DNA from: Calliphora vicina
Taxonomy: Eukaryota > Arthropoda > Insecta > Diptera > Calliphoridae
Assembly (NCBI RefSeq): GCF_958450345.1
Contig: NC_088784.1
Span: forward strand, 43,276,278 to 43,340,277
Direction of reading: 5' to 3'
DNA: 64,000 nt
The position numbers and the translations under genes are program-made. Positions 22,001-31,950 of this stretch are shown piece after piece (the stretch's first letter is position 1; every line of letters starts with the position of its first letter). Below the pieces are notes generated by a model. The model ran no database searches, had not been told where the DNA came from, and saw nothing but the letters and a program-made list of their open reading frames with translations.

Positions 22001-25000
22001 GTTAAAGGGGGTCAAAATTTGATATTTTGGCCAAACATGTGTTTTTTTTCATCCAATAGGTCTAACCCAATCGGAAGACATCGATTTTAAAAGTTGGTTC
22101 ACTTGACGTGAAATCCCCCATATACATATGTATATAACTTATTTGTGTTGAATTTTATTAGAGTACCAACATTTTTAAGATATCTATACTCGTTAAATTG
22201 ATTGGGAGCTATGACTAATTATGAACCGATCGTCACAAAATTTGGTGGTATAGTATAAAAAACTAAATTGTGTTTAATTTGAATATAACTAAGATATTTA
22301 TGAGAGCTTAATTGTTTTCAGATAGGGCATCCGTATGGGGGCTTGTAAAAATAATGAACTGATATTCAATAGGCTTTGTCCTTGAGGGAATAGAAAAGCT
22401 TGTTCCAAATTTCATCGAATTATCTTTAAAATTGCGACCTGTAGTTTTATTAAGCGGACGGACATCGCTTAATCGACTCAGAAAGTGATTCTGATCAGAT
22501 TGGTATACTTTAAGGTGGGTGTTGGGACAATATTTTTGCATGTTACAAACATCAGCACTAACCCAATATACTATGGCTATGGTGGTGTAGGGTATAAAAA
22601 TGGTTTTGCTGATATCAGCCGCGGTGTAGCCACTTGTTGGTGTTATTCAGTCTTTTATAATTATTTTTGGCTGAAGTATAAAAATATACGATACAATTTG
22701 AAATAAAACATTACATACTTTGAGGATGATAAAAATAAATCTATGAATGGTAATGCAGTACCAGTATGTAGCATGTAAGATTATGTATGTTTGTATGTAG
22801 TTTCCAATAGAGTGCTCAAGAATGTATGGACGAAAAAATTGTTCTATGTATTGTAGAAAGAATTGTTCTAGGTATTGTAGAAATACGTCATGTAAAATAT
22901 TAGGATGATAGTAGAGTTGGGTTGTTCATGAACGAACAAGTTCAATTGAACAATCCAGTCATGTGAACAGTTTAAAGTTGTTCAGTCTTCTTGTTCTTTT
23001 TATTCACCTTATTATTTTTGTTCGTTCGACGTTTCAGTAAATTTTTGAAAGATATATCTTGAAAAACTTTTTAAAATGGCATTTAAGTTGTTTGAGTTTT
23101 ATTAAATCACATTTTGGTTTTCTTCATTATTATAATCCCTTGTTTCCAAGAGCAGTTGTCACCTGTTCGTTTTGTACACTATCTGCAAATATATCCCTTA
23201 GTTCAGTCAAATACCGCAAAATAAAAATGAACAACTGAACAAGAAGAACAAACTTGTTCATTTATTTGTTCTGATTAAAAATAAACAATCAGTAAAAGGA
23301 ACGATTATTATGCCCAACTCTAGATGATAGGATATAGTTAACTGGTGCCGCAACGACGCTGAAGTTTTGTGGTGCAATTACAAGGGGAACAATGCAATTT
23401 TTTCAGTTTTTTTTTTTTTTTTTTTAATTTTGCCATTAAATAATTACTTTTGCAACTTAATTTAAAAGAATCGAAATGTGTACGTAATTGTCATTATAAT
23501 GAAATATAAAAGACAAAAATTGGTTAAAAAATGTTAAAGTTATAAAAAATTCGCTAGGCCTTTAACGTGTTTCAGGCCACTAAAACAAGAAATGTAAAAG
23601 CTTATTTTTACTTAAAATATACATATGGGGGATTTCACATCAAGTGAACCAACTTTTAAAATCGATGTCTTCCGATCGGGATGAAATTTACACCAACCAA
23701 ATAATTCATACACAATTTTTCAACAAGATCGGTCAAGAACTCTTTGAGTTAGAGGGGGTCAAAATTTTACATTTTGACCAAACATGTGATTTTTCTCATC
23801 CATGTAACTTATTACCTATTGTTTTTAGAAAAATGTGTCCCAAATAGTTAGATAGCTATTTCTTCAATCTTTCCGAAATCAAAATTTTTGGCTTTTTTTC
23901 AAAATGGGCCCTTTTTTGTTCTTAAAATAAAGCTTAGATATTTTCCTTGAGGACTTATTTAGTAGGATGCGAGTTCGATATCTATCCAAAAAAAATTTTT
24001 TAACTCAAAATATGCAATTTTTGACTTTTTTTTGCAAAATCTAAGTTTTTTTTTGCTCAAAAGAATGCTTAGGTGCATTCCTTTAAGACCTATTTGGTTG
24101 CTTAGTGGGATGCGAGTGGGATATATAGCAAAATAAATGTTTTGTAACACAAGATATACAATTTTTGATTTTTTTTTTGGCAAAATCGAACTTTTTTCCA
24201 AAATTTTTTTTGCTCAAATGAAAGCTTAGGTCCATTCCTTTAAGAGCTTTTTGGTCTCTTAGTGGGATGCGAGTGGGATAGTATCAAAATAAATGTTTTA
24301 ACACACAAATTTTATGTGTTGAGTTACAAAATATTTATTTTGATAGATATCCCACTCGCATCCCACTACATGACCAAATATGTCTTAATGGAAATGACAT
24401 AAGCTTTTTTGTACACTAATACATAAAATAGCGGTCAAGACTCCATAATTTTTGATACGGGCGGAATTTTTTAATGCGGTTTTTTTGTTTGATGATTTGT
24501 TTACCCTTATTTTGGTATATTACAGTAATATTGACTTACCTGCACAACCAACTTTGCACGATATTTTGTGCAGGTAAGTTAAAAGTGCAGTTAACATCAG
24601 TTAACTTACCTGCTTATTGATGCTGGTAAGTCCTTTTAAGTTTACTGCTCCAAAAAGCAGTTAACGGCAAATAATTTACATGAAGTTTTGTGATGTTTCC
24701 GCTTTAAAAATAACGACAAATTTGGTATTTTAGCTACTTTTAAAATTATTAAGAAGTTTACAACACAATTTTTTATTCAAAATCGTATTTTTCTTATTTT
24801 GTTTTGATTTAATTTTATATTAAGCAGTTAAATGAAATTTTGTTCATGAAAACCAGTTATAGCTTCCTAAAGTATTATACACTTATCTTAAATGTGCAGG
24901 TATGAACAATGCACTTAAATTAACGAATTTGTATGGAGTTTGACAAATAAATATACAAAACACAAGTTTAGTGCACTTATATGCAAAATGCTCTTAAGTG

Positions 25001-27663
25001 AAAGGCAGGTAAGTCAAAACTACTGTATTTTGAATATTAGGTTGTGGCGTGATATAGTTATGATGTCTATAAAATTGATAGTTATATTCTTAAGAATTAT
25101 GAGCCATAATTTAAGTAAGACATTTTTTTGCAGTTTGCATATAAATGTATAACAAAGTCGGAGTCCATCTTTTTGTTGAATATTTAAAAAAGAAAATTAA
25201 ATAAATTGTTGGATTTTTTTACAAAAGTTTTTTTATTAGAAATATTTTATTTTCCAATAAAATTTAATAAATAATGATAACAGTAGTAAGACCGACCATA
25301 TAATACCCTAAACTAAGAAAATGAGCAAAATCATTTTTTTTTTAAATTTCAATAATTTATTTTCGTGAATGATTTTCGGAAGAGGGCCTTATATGGGAGC
25401 TATGACTAATTAAGGACCGATCGCCATGATATTAGGTCATGCGATTTATGTCTATATATGTATACCAACATTTTTAAGAGATATATGCTTATTAAAGTGA
25501 TTTACGGAAGAGGTCCTTATACGGTAGCTATGACTAATTATGGATCGATCACCATGAAATTAAATCGTCTGAATTATGTCTATATTAAAGTTATTTGTGT
25601 TCAATTTTGTGTAGCCACCAACATTTGTAAGAGATTTGTGCTCGTTAAAGTGATTTTCGGAAGTGGGCCTTATATGGAAGCTATGATTAATTATGAGCCG
25701 ATCGTCATAAAATTTGGTGACATGAATTCCGTATACACAAAACTAATTTGGAAAGGAATTTTGTTTAGATACCTATATTAATTTGACATTTATGACGGAT
25801 AAAGTCCAATTTCGGGAGGGCATTTGTTTGGGGCTAGGTGAAATAATTTACTGATTTTAGCCAATTTCAATGGGATTCGTCCTTGGGCCGAAAAAATTTG
25901 TATAGTGTAAATTTTATGGAAATCTCTTTAAAATTGCGACCTGTACTTAGTTTATAAGAATGCATTTATACTACTCAACATTTATGGTGGTAATCATCAG
26001 ACATGAGTCAGAAAAATTTATCAAGCTCAAAAAGAGCAAAAAAGTGCAAAACGAAATGGGTATGTAAGTAAAGGAGAGAGTACGTGCTTTAAAATGGTAC
26101 TAGGCTTTTTACGAAATATTATGAATTCCCTAAGGTTCTATTCCATCAAACCTTAAATTTATGTAAAATTTAACACATTTTTAAAAATAATATGGAAGCG
26201 ATTTCAAAAGTGGTGGAAACATATACCTACATCAAAATTAAAGCTATAAAACCATTTTAACGAAAACCGTTTACTTCATTAAAATCCATTTTGTAAATAA
26301 AAAGTTATAAGCGATAAAATTTTCCAAATTTATTACAAAATCCTACTTTTCAGTCAGATAAATAATAAATGAATATTGAATCACCCTGTTTATAGGGAAA
26401 ATGTTTACATAGAGACCTGAATTTTCGGCTTCAAAGGTTCTCAGGTGTTAACTTTAATATGAGTGTTTAAAATTAAAAATTGGTGGCAAAATAAAAACAG
26501 ACTTTGAAGATACTTATTTATTTGTTAAGAAAATTTGAAGATATTTATGGGAAAATGCATGGTGATAATAATAAAAAAACATATGGAAAAATCGTACGTT
26601 CGCGACCGGTACTTAAGCCAATTAAACAAAAACCAATAGAGATATTTTATTGTATAAATACTGGATAGAGACATACATTAATACACATTTAAAATAAATT
26701 AATCGCTTTTAAATATTCCGTTCCATTTCGCAGTTTTTTACATTTCACTGTCAGCCATAGTTGACTTCTATTTTGCTTACGTTCGTTATCATGCTCGTTA
26801 CAACAACAAAACATATTGTCAAAACACTATTTTGTTGCAGCAAGAGTTAGGTTTTTGACAATTACGTCTCTAACTATGTTACCTTATGGTTTGAAGTAGG
26901 GCACTGCATCACTACAACAATACAAAAACAACAGGTACTTTGTTTTTGTTAAAAGGTAAGTGAACTGTCAAAGTTGCTAAAACATTTGGGTTTGTTGTAT
27001 TTTTCGCCACAACAACCACAAGTGAATTGACAGTTCAAACTGAATATAATCAAAAAATAATCCTGTTTCACCGCAGTCACCTTTCTAAGTGTGCCCTGGT
27101 TTGAACCATAGATTAATACACTTAGATCATAAACTCTCCTGTCAAAGACCTAAGTCAGTTGTCAAAATCCTAAGTGGTGAGAATGTATTAGTAAAAACAC
27201 CATGTAAAAATAAAAACAACAATCGTATGTGTAACTTTTTCGAATAATTTTCTGTGTTTTTTTTTGTGTTTTCTAGTTTCCGCTCTATGTATATTTTCTC
27301 CATGGTTTGAACTTTGAATCCAATTAAGTAATTCCAATACCTACAATTAGATTCGGATCAAACTTAAATCATAATGGTGACTGACTATTGTTGCAATAAT
27401 TTGATGGACAGTTGGAAATTGGAGGACAAAAGTGATTTTCTATAGCCATATATGGATATTTTTTTAATGGACATACATACCTTCGTTGTGCTTGCAGGTG
27501 CTTGAGTTGTTGCGGGCGGTTTGGTAGTTACAGGTGCAGCCGTTGAGTTCGTGTTCTGTAAAGGCACTGCTTTTTGAGTTGTATTATCGTCAGCATATAG
27601 AAAACCTACATTGCCAATTACCAATAACACACTTAGCGTAATTATGACCGAATTACGCGTCAT
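19003..27663 (-). CDS. Leucine-rich-repeat single-pass membrane protein (6 coding exons)
   Basis: Coding exons in transcript order: 27481-27663, 21016-21558, 20727-20914, 20574-20668, 19526-19638, 19003-19455. All have GT-AG borders and join in phase to 524 residues. Domains: signal peptide (about 1-24); Thr/Pro/Ser-rich stem (about 28-60); cysteine LRR N-cap CKKCSCD...IDC (72-86); about 11 LRRs (for example LYLSFNKINNI, LDLAYNELHTL, LYLHNNNLTTI); LRR C-cap NPWTCDC (404-410) with later VNC and LVC; a transmembrane helix (about 470-493, LVGILVGVLIGIPLTLGG); a 31-residue tail ending RASFADEFHI. Predicted at the cell surface with the LRRs outside, a layout common in insect adhesion or receptor proteins; ligand and role are unknown. 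Exon 1 is joined by inference: it sits 5.9 kb upstream behind several transposons, but its phase-0 donor and secretory content fit. No frameshift was seen. Confidence 0.8.
19906..20143 (-). mobile_element. MITE copy in an LRR gene intron
   Basis: This is an inverted relative of the 42408-42695 MITE. Read on the minus strand it shares AAGCACTAAAG, TTCAAGCGCTTGAACATTTT, AATTTGACTTGAATG and GGCTTGAATTACACTTG. Its ends are eroded, so borders are approximate. It lies in the intron between exons 4 and 5. Confidence 0.55.
21531..21602. repeat. 70 bp duplicated segment covering the exon 2 acceptor (copy 1)
   Basis: The sequence TCTTTTATAATTATTTTTGG with flanks is repeated at 22645-22714 in the same orientation. 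This copy contains the functional acceptor and first codons of LRR exon 2; the other contains a diverged copy of the same acceptor. A family A repeat lies between them. Confidence 0.8.
21667..22600 (+). repeat. Family A dispersed repeat, near-complete copy
   Basis: The head is CGTAAGAAAATATAGTCGGTC AAGCCCG and the tail is ATGGTGGTGTAGGGTATAAA. It contains the GGGAGCTATGACTAATTATG and ACATCGCTTAATCGACTCAG blocks. A 248 bp MITE (21873-22120) interrupts it. It lies in intron 1 of the LRR gene. Confidence 0.7.
21873..22120. mobile_element. 248 bp MITE of the large TATA-targeting transposon family
   Basis: The ends are inverted (TTTGGGATTTCACGTTAAGTG and CACTTGACGTGAAATCCCCCA) and extend inward over about 100 bp. 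TATA flanks both sides (21869-21872 and 22121-22124). The terminal sequences match the 6.8 kb element at 41721-48540. It is inserted cleanly in a family A repeat. Confidence 0.8.
22645..22714. repeat. 70 bp duplicated segment (copy 2) with decoy acceptor
   Basis: This is the direct repeat partner of 21531-21602. On the minus strand it reads TTTTTATACTTCAG followed by codons for PKIIIKD and then TGA. Splicing exon 1 here would give a short secreted peptide instead of the LRR receptor. Confidence 0.75.
22912..23322. mobile_element. hAT-type MITE (TAGAGTTGGG ends)
   Basis: Inverted ends TAGAGTTGGG and CCCAACTCTA are flanked by an exact 8 bp duplication, GATGATAG (22904-22911 and 23323-23330). 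Further inverted tracts (TGTTCATGAACGAACAAGTTC and complements) lie inside. It is 411 bp and noncoding, within intron 1 of the LRR gene. Confidence 0.85.
23626..24420 (+). mobile_element. Deleted copy of the large TATA-targeting transposon
   Basis: It starts TGGGGGATTTCACATCAAGT, follows the left inverted repeat of the 41721 element through three GGGATGCGAGTGGGATAT units, then turns back near 24310 into a short inverted piece (ATATCCCACTCGCATCCCAC). The outer right end is absent. It is noncoding and looks like an internal deletion plus loss of one terminus. Confidence 0.7.
24523..25025. mobile_element. Tc1/mariner-type MITE
   Basis: Inverted ends CAGTAATATTGACTTACCTG and CAGGTAAGTCAAAACTACTG are each flanked by TA. 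Further ACTTACCTGC motifs lie inside near 24535 and 24605. It is 503 bp with no transposase. Confidence 0.65.
25283..25955 (+). repeat. Family A copy showing internal tandem units
   Basis: It starts GTAGTAAGACCGACCATATA. The unit GTGATTTTCGGAAG(T/A)GGGCC...GGGAGCTATGACTAATTA occurs three times (about 25371, 25498, 25651), a period of 127-153 bp. The tail is cut off after AAATTGCGACCTGTACT. Confidence 0.65.
25960..26897. other. Intronic stretch, LRR gene intron 1
   Basis: No coding region or bounded repeat was recognised. Confidence 0.35.
26898..27098. mobile_element. MITE, uninterrupted copy of the 3.4 kb family
   Basis: It runs from AGGGCACTGCATCACTACAA to TTTCTAAGTGTGCCCTG, and is the reverse-oriented partner of 3399-3934 without the nested insert. 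The flanks GTTTGAAGT and GTTTGAACC resemble a decayed 9 bp duplication. It lies just downstream of LRR exon 1, inside intron 1. Confidence 0.75.
27481..27663 (-). CDS. Exon 1 of the LRR gene: signal peptide and Thr/Pro-rich stem
   Basis: It encodes 61 residues. MTRN is followed by a hydrophobic core, SVIITLSVLLVIGNVGFLYA, then DDNTTQK and a stem rich in T, P, A and S that is likely O-glycosylated. The last codon AAG abuts GTATGT, a good donor, in phase 0. The ATG context is CAAAATG after a purine-rich leader. A leader splice acceptor (CATTCCACAG read on the minus strand, about 27740) lies upstream. It could instead start a different secreted protein; RNA reads joining 27481 to 21558 would decide. 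Confidence 0.7.
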
Positions 27664-28250
27664 TTTTGGGGTTTGGTGTTTTTATTTTTTACTTTCTTTG
27701 CAAGTCTTTTCAATTGGACGCGTTCAAATAGTTTCTTTCTGTGGAATGTAAAATAGTAAAGTATTATATTAAAAGGTGATATTTTTATTAGTTACTTAAA
27801 TACAACAGTACATTAAGTGTTTAATTGATAACACAAAATAGATAATGACTCAGCCGACGATATAAAATTGGAAAAATATGAGTTATCAATAATTCGAATG
27901 GCTGATCTTATCAAATTTATATTTTCCTTATATGTTCACTAAAACAATCAGTTTAATAATGATTATACATATGTAAGTATATTTTATGGGTTTATGCACA
28001 ATAATTAAACTCAAATTAATATTTCTTTCACAGTCCCAAACAAATTCATATTTAAGTTTTAATATTATTTTATTTTAATGTTCTTTTTAAAAATACCTTT
28101 GTTTTGGTTTAAAAGGTTACCTTAACACTTCCACTACGAAAACAGAACTGTGTCAACTTCCAACAAACCTAAAATAAAATATTCAATACTAGTTAGTACG
28201 AGTGGTTGGTTGGGAGTGTTATCTCTGATTTTTTAAACAAAATATACCCA
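27664..28250 (-). promoter_or_regulatory. Presumed 5' leader region of the LRR gene
   Basis: On the minus strand CATTCCACAG (about 27740) is a good acceptor in the leader. AGTGTTAAGGTAACC near 28121 could be the matching donor, which would place a noncoding first exon near 28121-28200. The transcription start is not identifiable from sequence alone. Confidence 0.3.
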
Positions 28251-28477
28251 CCACAATTTATTGTTATCTTATCAGAAAATAAAACAAAGGGTCTGTTAAA
28301 AATTTATTTTAAATAAAAATGCACACAGGTTGATTCATGCGAGTATGCAAAAGAAAATCTCTCTTTAACTATACATTGATAGTTATGTATGTAATTTATT
28401 ATAAGAGATCCCCAATTTCTAACTTAAGAGTACATTTGATTTTTTTTAGAAAATATCAATTCTGGATCCGTGCTGCG

Positions 28478-28960
28478 CAGTGGTACCGTAAAATAATACC
28501 CAATGAAATAATTCCCAACAAAAGTAAATTAATTCCCAAACATAAAAAATTAAATAACACTCAAAAGGTAAAATGAAATTACATACTCCCAATAATTGAC
28601 AGTTTTATATTAATAAATAGGTTTTCTCCTCTGGGTGTACTAAAAACCGACATCGCCCAGTAAAGATTTATTTTACTGCAACTATTTTCGTAATACCTTT
28701 TCCTCCGGCAATGCATGAAATCTTTACTGACCGAAACCGGTTTTTGATACATCTGAATGGAGACAACTTTTATTGAGCAAGGCTTTAGATGAAATAACGC
28801 CCAATATAGATGAATTAACTCCCAAAAGAAATGAAATTACCCCCAAAAATAAGTCCGAATTTATATGCAAAATTCTGTGAGGGTTATTTAATTTTTGTGG
28901 GGAGTTAATTAATATTACATTTTTTTTAATTTAAATGCCCATGACTTTTGACTTTGTATC
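28478..28960. repeat. Region of recurring ATGAAATAA-CCCAA motifs with a fold-back insert
   Basis: Variants of ATGAAATAATTCCCAAC recur (about 28502, 28525, 28573, 28790, 28811, 28833), and an inverted GGGGAGTTAATTAAT lies at 28899. Between them is an inverted pair: ACTAAAAACCGACATCGCCC AGTAAAGATTT against AAATCTTTACTGACCGAAAC. The left border GCGCAGTGGTACCG resembles the CACAGTGGTATGAG end of the Transib-like family. Confidence 0.45.
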
Positions 28961-29134
28961 CATTTTGAAATAATTAGTTTTGTTTTTGGTATGGATTGGC
29001 TATTAGAATAAGGGAGGTAAAAAACTTGAAATTTTAATTTTCAAATTTACAATACAAGCAATGCTTTTTGTAGCTTTTTTCTACTACTTCTATCTACAAC
29101 TACATATAAAAATCTTTCAAATCGGATCCCAGAG

Positions 29135-29862
29135 GTAGAGCATGCGGAGGCTCGGCAATTTTAATAAAAGCTCGAATAAAACACTACTTAATGTGTGATT
29201 TTTGCGAAGATTATCTTCAAGCTACTACAATCTGTCTTGAAGATTTCCATCGAAACTTAGTGATTTCATCGATATACTCACCCCCAAGATTCTCAATTAC
29301 AGAAAGTCAATATAATAGATTTTTTAAATCACTAGGCCCCCGTTTCCTGGCTGCTGGCGATTATAATGCTAAGCACACATTCTGGGGATCACGACTGATT
29401 ACCCCTAAAGGTCGTGTTTTGTTCGACTCAATTTCTAAAATGGGTTTGCATGTGCTTTCGAGCGGCCAACCTACTTACTGGCCTACTGACCCACGAAAAA
29501 TACCGGATGTTATTGATTTTAGCGTGATGAAAAATATCCCTAGAGAAATGATTCAAATTGAATCCTCGCTGGAACTATCTTCAGATCACTCACCCACTAT
29601 TATTACTTTATTGAGCCCCCTAGAAATTGTATCCCCGACTGGTAATTTATCGATGGCAGGCACAAGAATAAATTGGCTCAAATATAAAAAATACCTCAGT
29701 ACACATTGCTCGGAAAACATACCGCTAAGAACACCAGAAAACATCGATCACTCTCTTATCAATTTCGATATAAATCTCAGAATGGCTGCTCAACATGCTA
29801 CCCAAACCCCCGACAATTCAGATATAATAGAATTAATTCTGCAGATGTCGAACGGCTCTTAA
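29135..29862 (+). pseudogene. Jockey-type LINE endonuclease (ORF2 N-terminal part)
   Basis: The frame opens without a start codon as GRACGGSAILIKARIKHY and continues through the apurinic endonuclease motifs SSIYSPPR, AAGDYNAKHTFWGS and LSSDHSPTI. The catalytic SDH near the end is intact. The frame stops at 29862 (MSNGS then TAA), whereas the expected continuation (ADVERLLNEKRRFRREWQ) lies in another frame at about 29840-29905. This is the first of at least three indels that break ORF2. Non-LTR endonucleases nick target DNA to prime reverse transcription. Confidence 0.85.
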
Positions 29863-29899
29863 ATGAAAAAAGAAGATTTCGAAGAGAGTGGCAATTGCA

Positions 29900-31602
29900 C
29901 AGATCCCCCAACTAAAATCGAAGCTTAAAGATTGTATAAAAAGACTTAAAAAGCTCTTGGAATTTCGAAAAATGGAATCATTGAATAAATATTTAGAAAG
30001 CCTGGACGCAACCCCGCAATCGGATTACTCATTATGGCGAGCAACAAAAAATCTTAAAAGACCCGTTATATGTAAGTCCCCCCTGCGAAATTCAAGTGGT
30101 GGTTGGGCAAGAAATGATACTGAAAAAGGGAATCTGTTTGTTAATCATTTAAAAAAAGTATTTACACCGAACACATCAAACGACGCAATTGAGTTGCCAC
30201 CTGTTGCACCCTATTTTGGAGCAGCCGTACCCCTACGTTTTGAGATTCGAGAGATCGAAAATGCTATTGCTGATTTAAATCCCAAGAAAGCGCCTGGTAT
30301 GGAAAAGATCAGCAACAAGATGCTTATGGAGCTACCCCGGATAGCAATAAAAATAATTCTTTTTATTTTTAATGCTATATTACGACTTGAATATTATCCT
30401 CCAGAATGGAAGGTTTCACTGGTTACCATGATACCCAAGCCGGGAAAAGATCACACAAAAGTAGAATCATACAGACCCATCAGCCTATTGTCTAATATAT
30501 CAAAGCTATTTGAGAAGATACTTATGAACAAGTTGTATCCGATGTTAACTGAAAACAATTGTATTCCGAATCATCAATTTGGATTTAGAAGAAAACACAG
30601 TACTATCGAACAAACCCATAGACTTGTAAATATGGTGAGAAAAGCGTTTGAAGAAAAGAAATACTGTTCTGCACTCTTCATCGACATCTCTCAAGCGTTT
30701 GATAAGGTATGGCATGCTGGATTAATATACAAATTGAGTCAAAATTTACCGGCAAACACACATAAGCTGTTGGAAAGCTATTTAACTGGTCGAACATTTA
30801 AGGTTAAAGAGGGAAACTTTTTAAGTACTGCACAACCCATTGAAGCTGGAGTCCCCCAAGGCAGTATCCTGGGACCTTTTTTATATTTGATGTATTCGTC
30901 TGATATGCCAACTAACAATCGCACTCATACATCAACATTTGCTGATGATACTGCTATTCTAAGCATTCATGAAAACCCTCAAGAAGCGTCTCGTTACTTA
31001 CAAAACCACATATTTGAATTAGAAAAATGGTTAAAACAATGGAAAATTAAAGTCAACGAGCAAAAATGTACACACATTACATTTACATTGCGTAGAGAAT
31101 CATGCCCCCCTATTCATATCAATAACCAAACAATAATTCAACAATCGGAAGTGAAATACCTCGGAATACATCTCGATCGTCGCCTTACATGGAAAAGTCA
31201 TATAGATGCAAAGTTGACTCAAATGAAATTCAAAATAATTGGCTTATTGGCAGAAACTCCACGCTTAGTTTAGATTGTAAACTTCTACTTTATAACATGA
31301 TCATAAAACCGATATGGTGTTATGGCATACAGTTATGGGGCACGGCCTCAGCGTCAAATGTAGAAAAAATCCAAAGACGCCAAAACAAGTTTCTAAGAAT
31401 GATCACAGTTGCCCCCTGGTATATTAAAAACGCGAATATACACAAAGATCTAAACGTGCCCATTGTAAAAACTGAAATCTCGAAAAACATACAAAAATAT
31501 TTAAAAAAACTTGGAGTTCACCCAATCCCGCTGGCCCGCAACATATTAGATAACCGTGGCCACACTCGATTAAGAAGGAGGGACACAGCAGACCTAATCT
31601 AG
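29900..31602 (+). pseudogene. Jockey-type LINE reverse transcriptase (ORF2 C-terminal part)
   Basis: From about 29915 the frame reads KSKLKDCIKRLKKL, then RT motifs in order: NPKKAPGMEKI, MIPKPGKDHTKVESYRPIS, NHQFGFRRKHSTIEQ, FIDISQAFDKVWH, AGVPQGSILGPFLY, and the catalytic TSTFADDTAIL, then VKYLGIHLDRRLTWKSHI. It stops at 31273, but the C-terminal region (LSLDCKLLLYNMIIKPIW, CYGIQLWGTAS) follows in another frame to 31602, so a one-base indel lies near 31240. The catalytic residues look intact, so inactivation is due to frameshifts and 5' truncation. The gene is not functional as read. Confidence 0.9.
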
Positions 31603-31771
31603 AAGGAAGAATGCCAATTTAACCAAAACAACCATGAACACAAAATTTTTTCGTCCGGCACTGGCTGGACTAATTAAATAATAATATTAGATATAAGATT
31701 TGAACCACTTATTGTTAGTTCATTAAATAATGAAGATACAATAAATAAATTATGAAAAAAAAAAATCGGAT

Positions 31772-31950
31772 TGAGAACAAAAATATGGGTTTATTTTTAT
31801 TTTTTCATATACGCGAGATACCCCACTTTGAGGCCTAGAGGCTCCGCCAAAATGCAAAAATCAGCTCCACCTCCTCGTGGTAAATGTTATTAAAATCGGG
31901 CAATTGGATTAGAAGTTGCAGATTTATTTCCACTTTTTTTCCACAAAATA
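31772..31950. repeat. Fragment of the Transib-like repeat family
   Basis: AGAAGTTGCAGATTTATTTCC AC and the preceding block with ACCCCACTTTGAGGCC match the terminal region of the 51.6-53.1 and 55.2-56.8 kb elements. Together with 28980-29130 it suggests that the Jockey element inserted into an older copy of that family. Confidence 0.45.

Larger units (their letters stand above)
29128..31762 (+). mobile_element. Jockey-clade LINE, 5'-truncated, with poly(A) tail
   Basis: It encodes endonuclease then reverse transcriptase on the plus strand and ends in a short 3' region with TTCGTCCGGCACTGGCTGGA and a poly(A) tail (31755-31765). AAATCGGAT precedes 29128 and overlaps the end of the tail at 31763-31771, a likely target-site duplication. 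ORF1 and the start of the endonuclease are missing (5' truncation). Confidence 0.85.
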
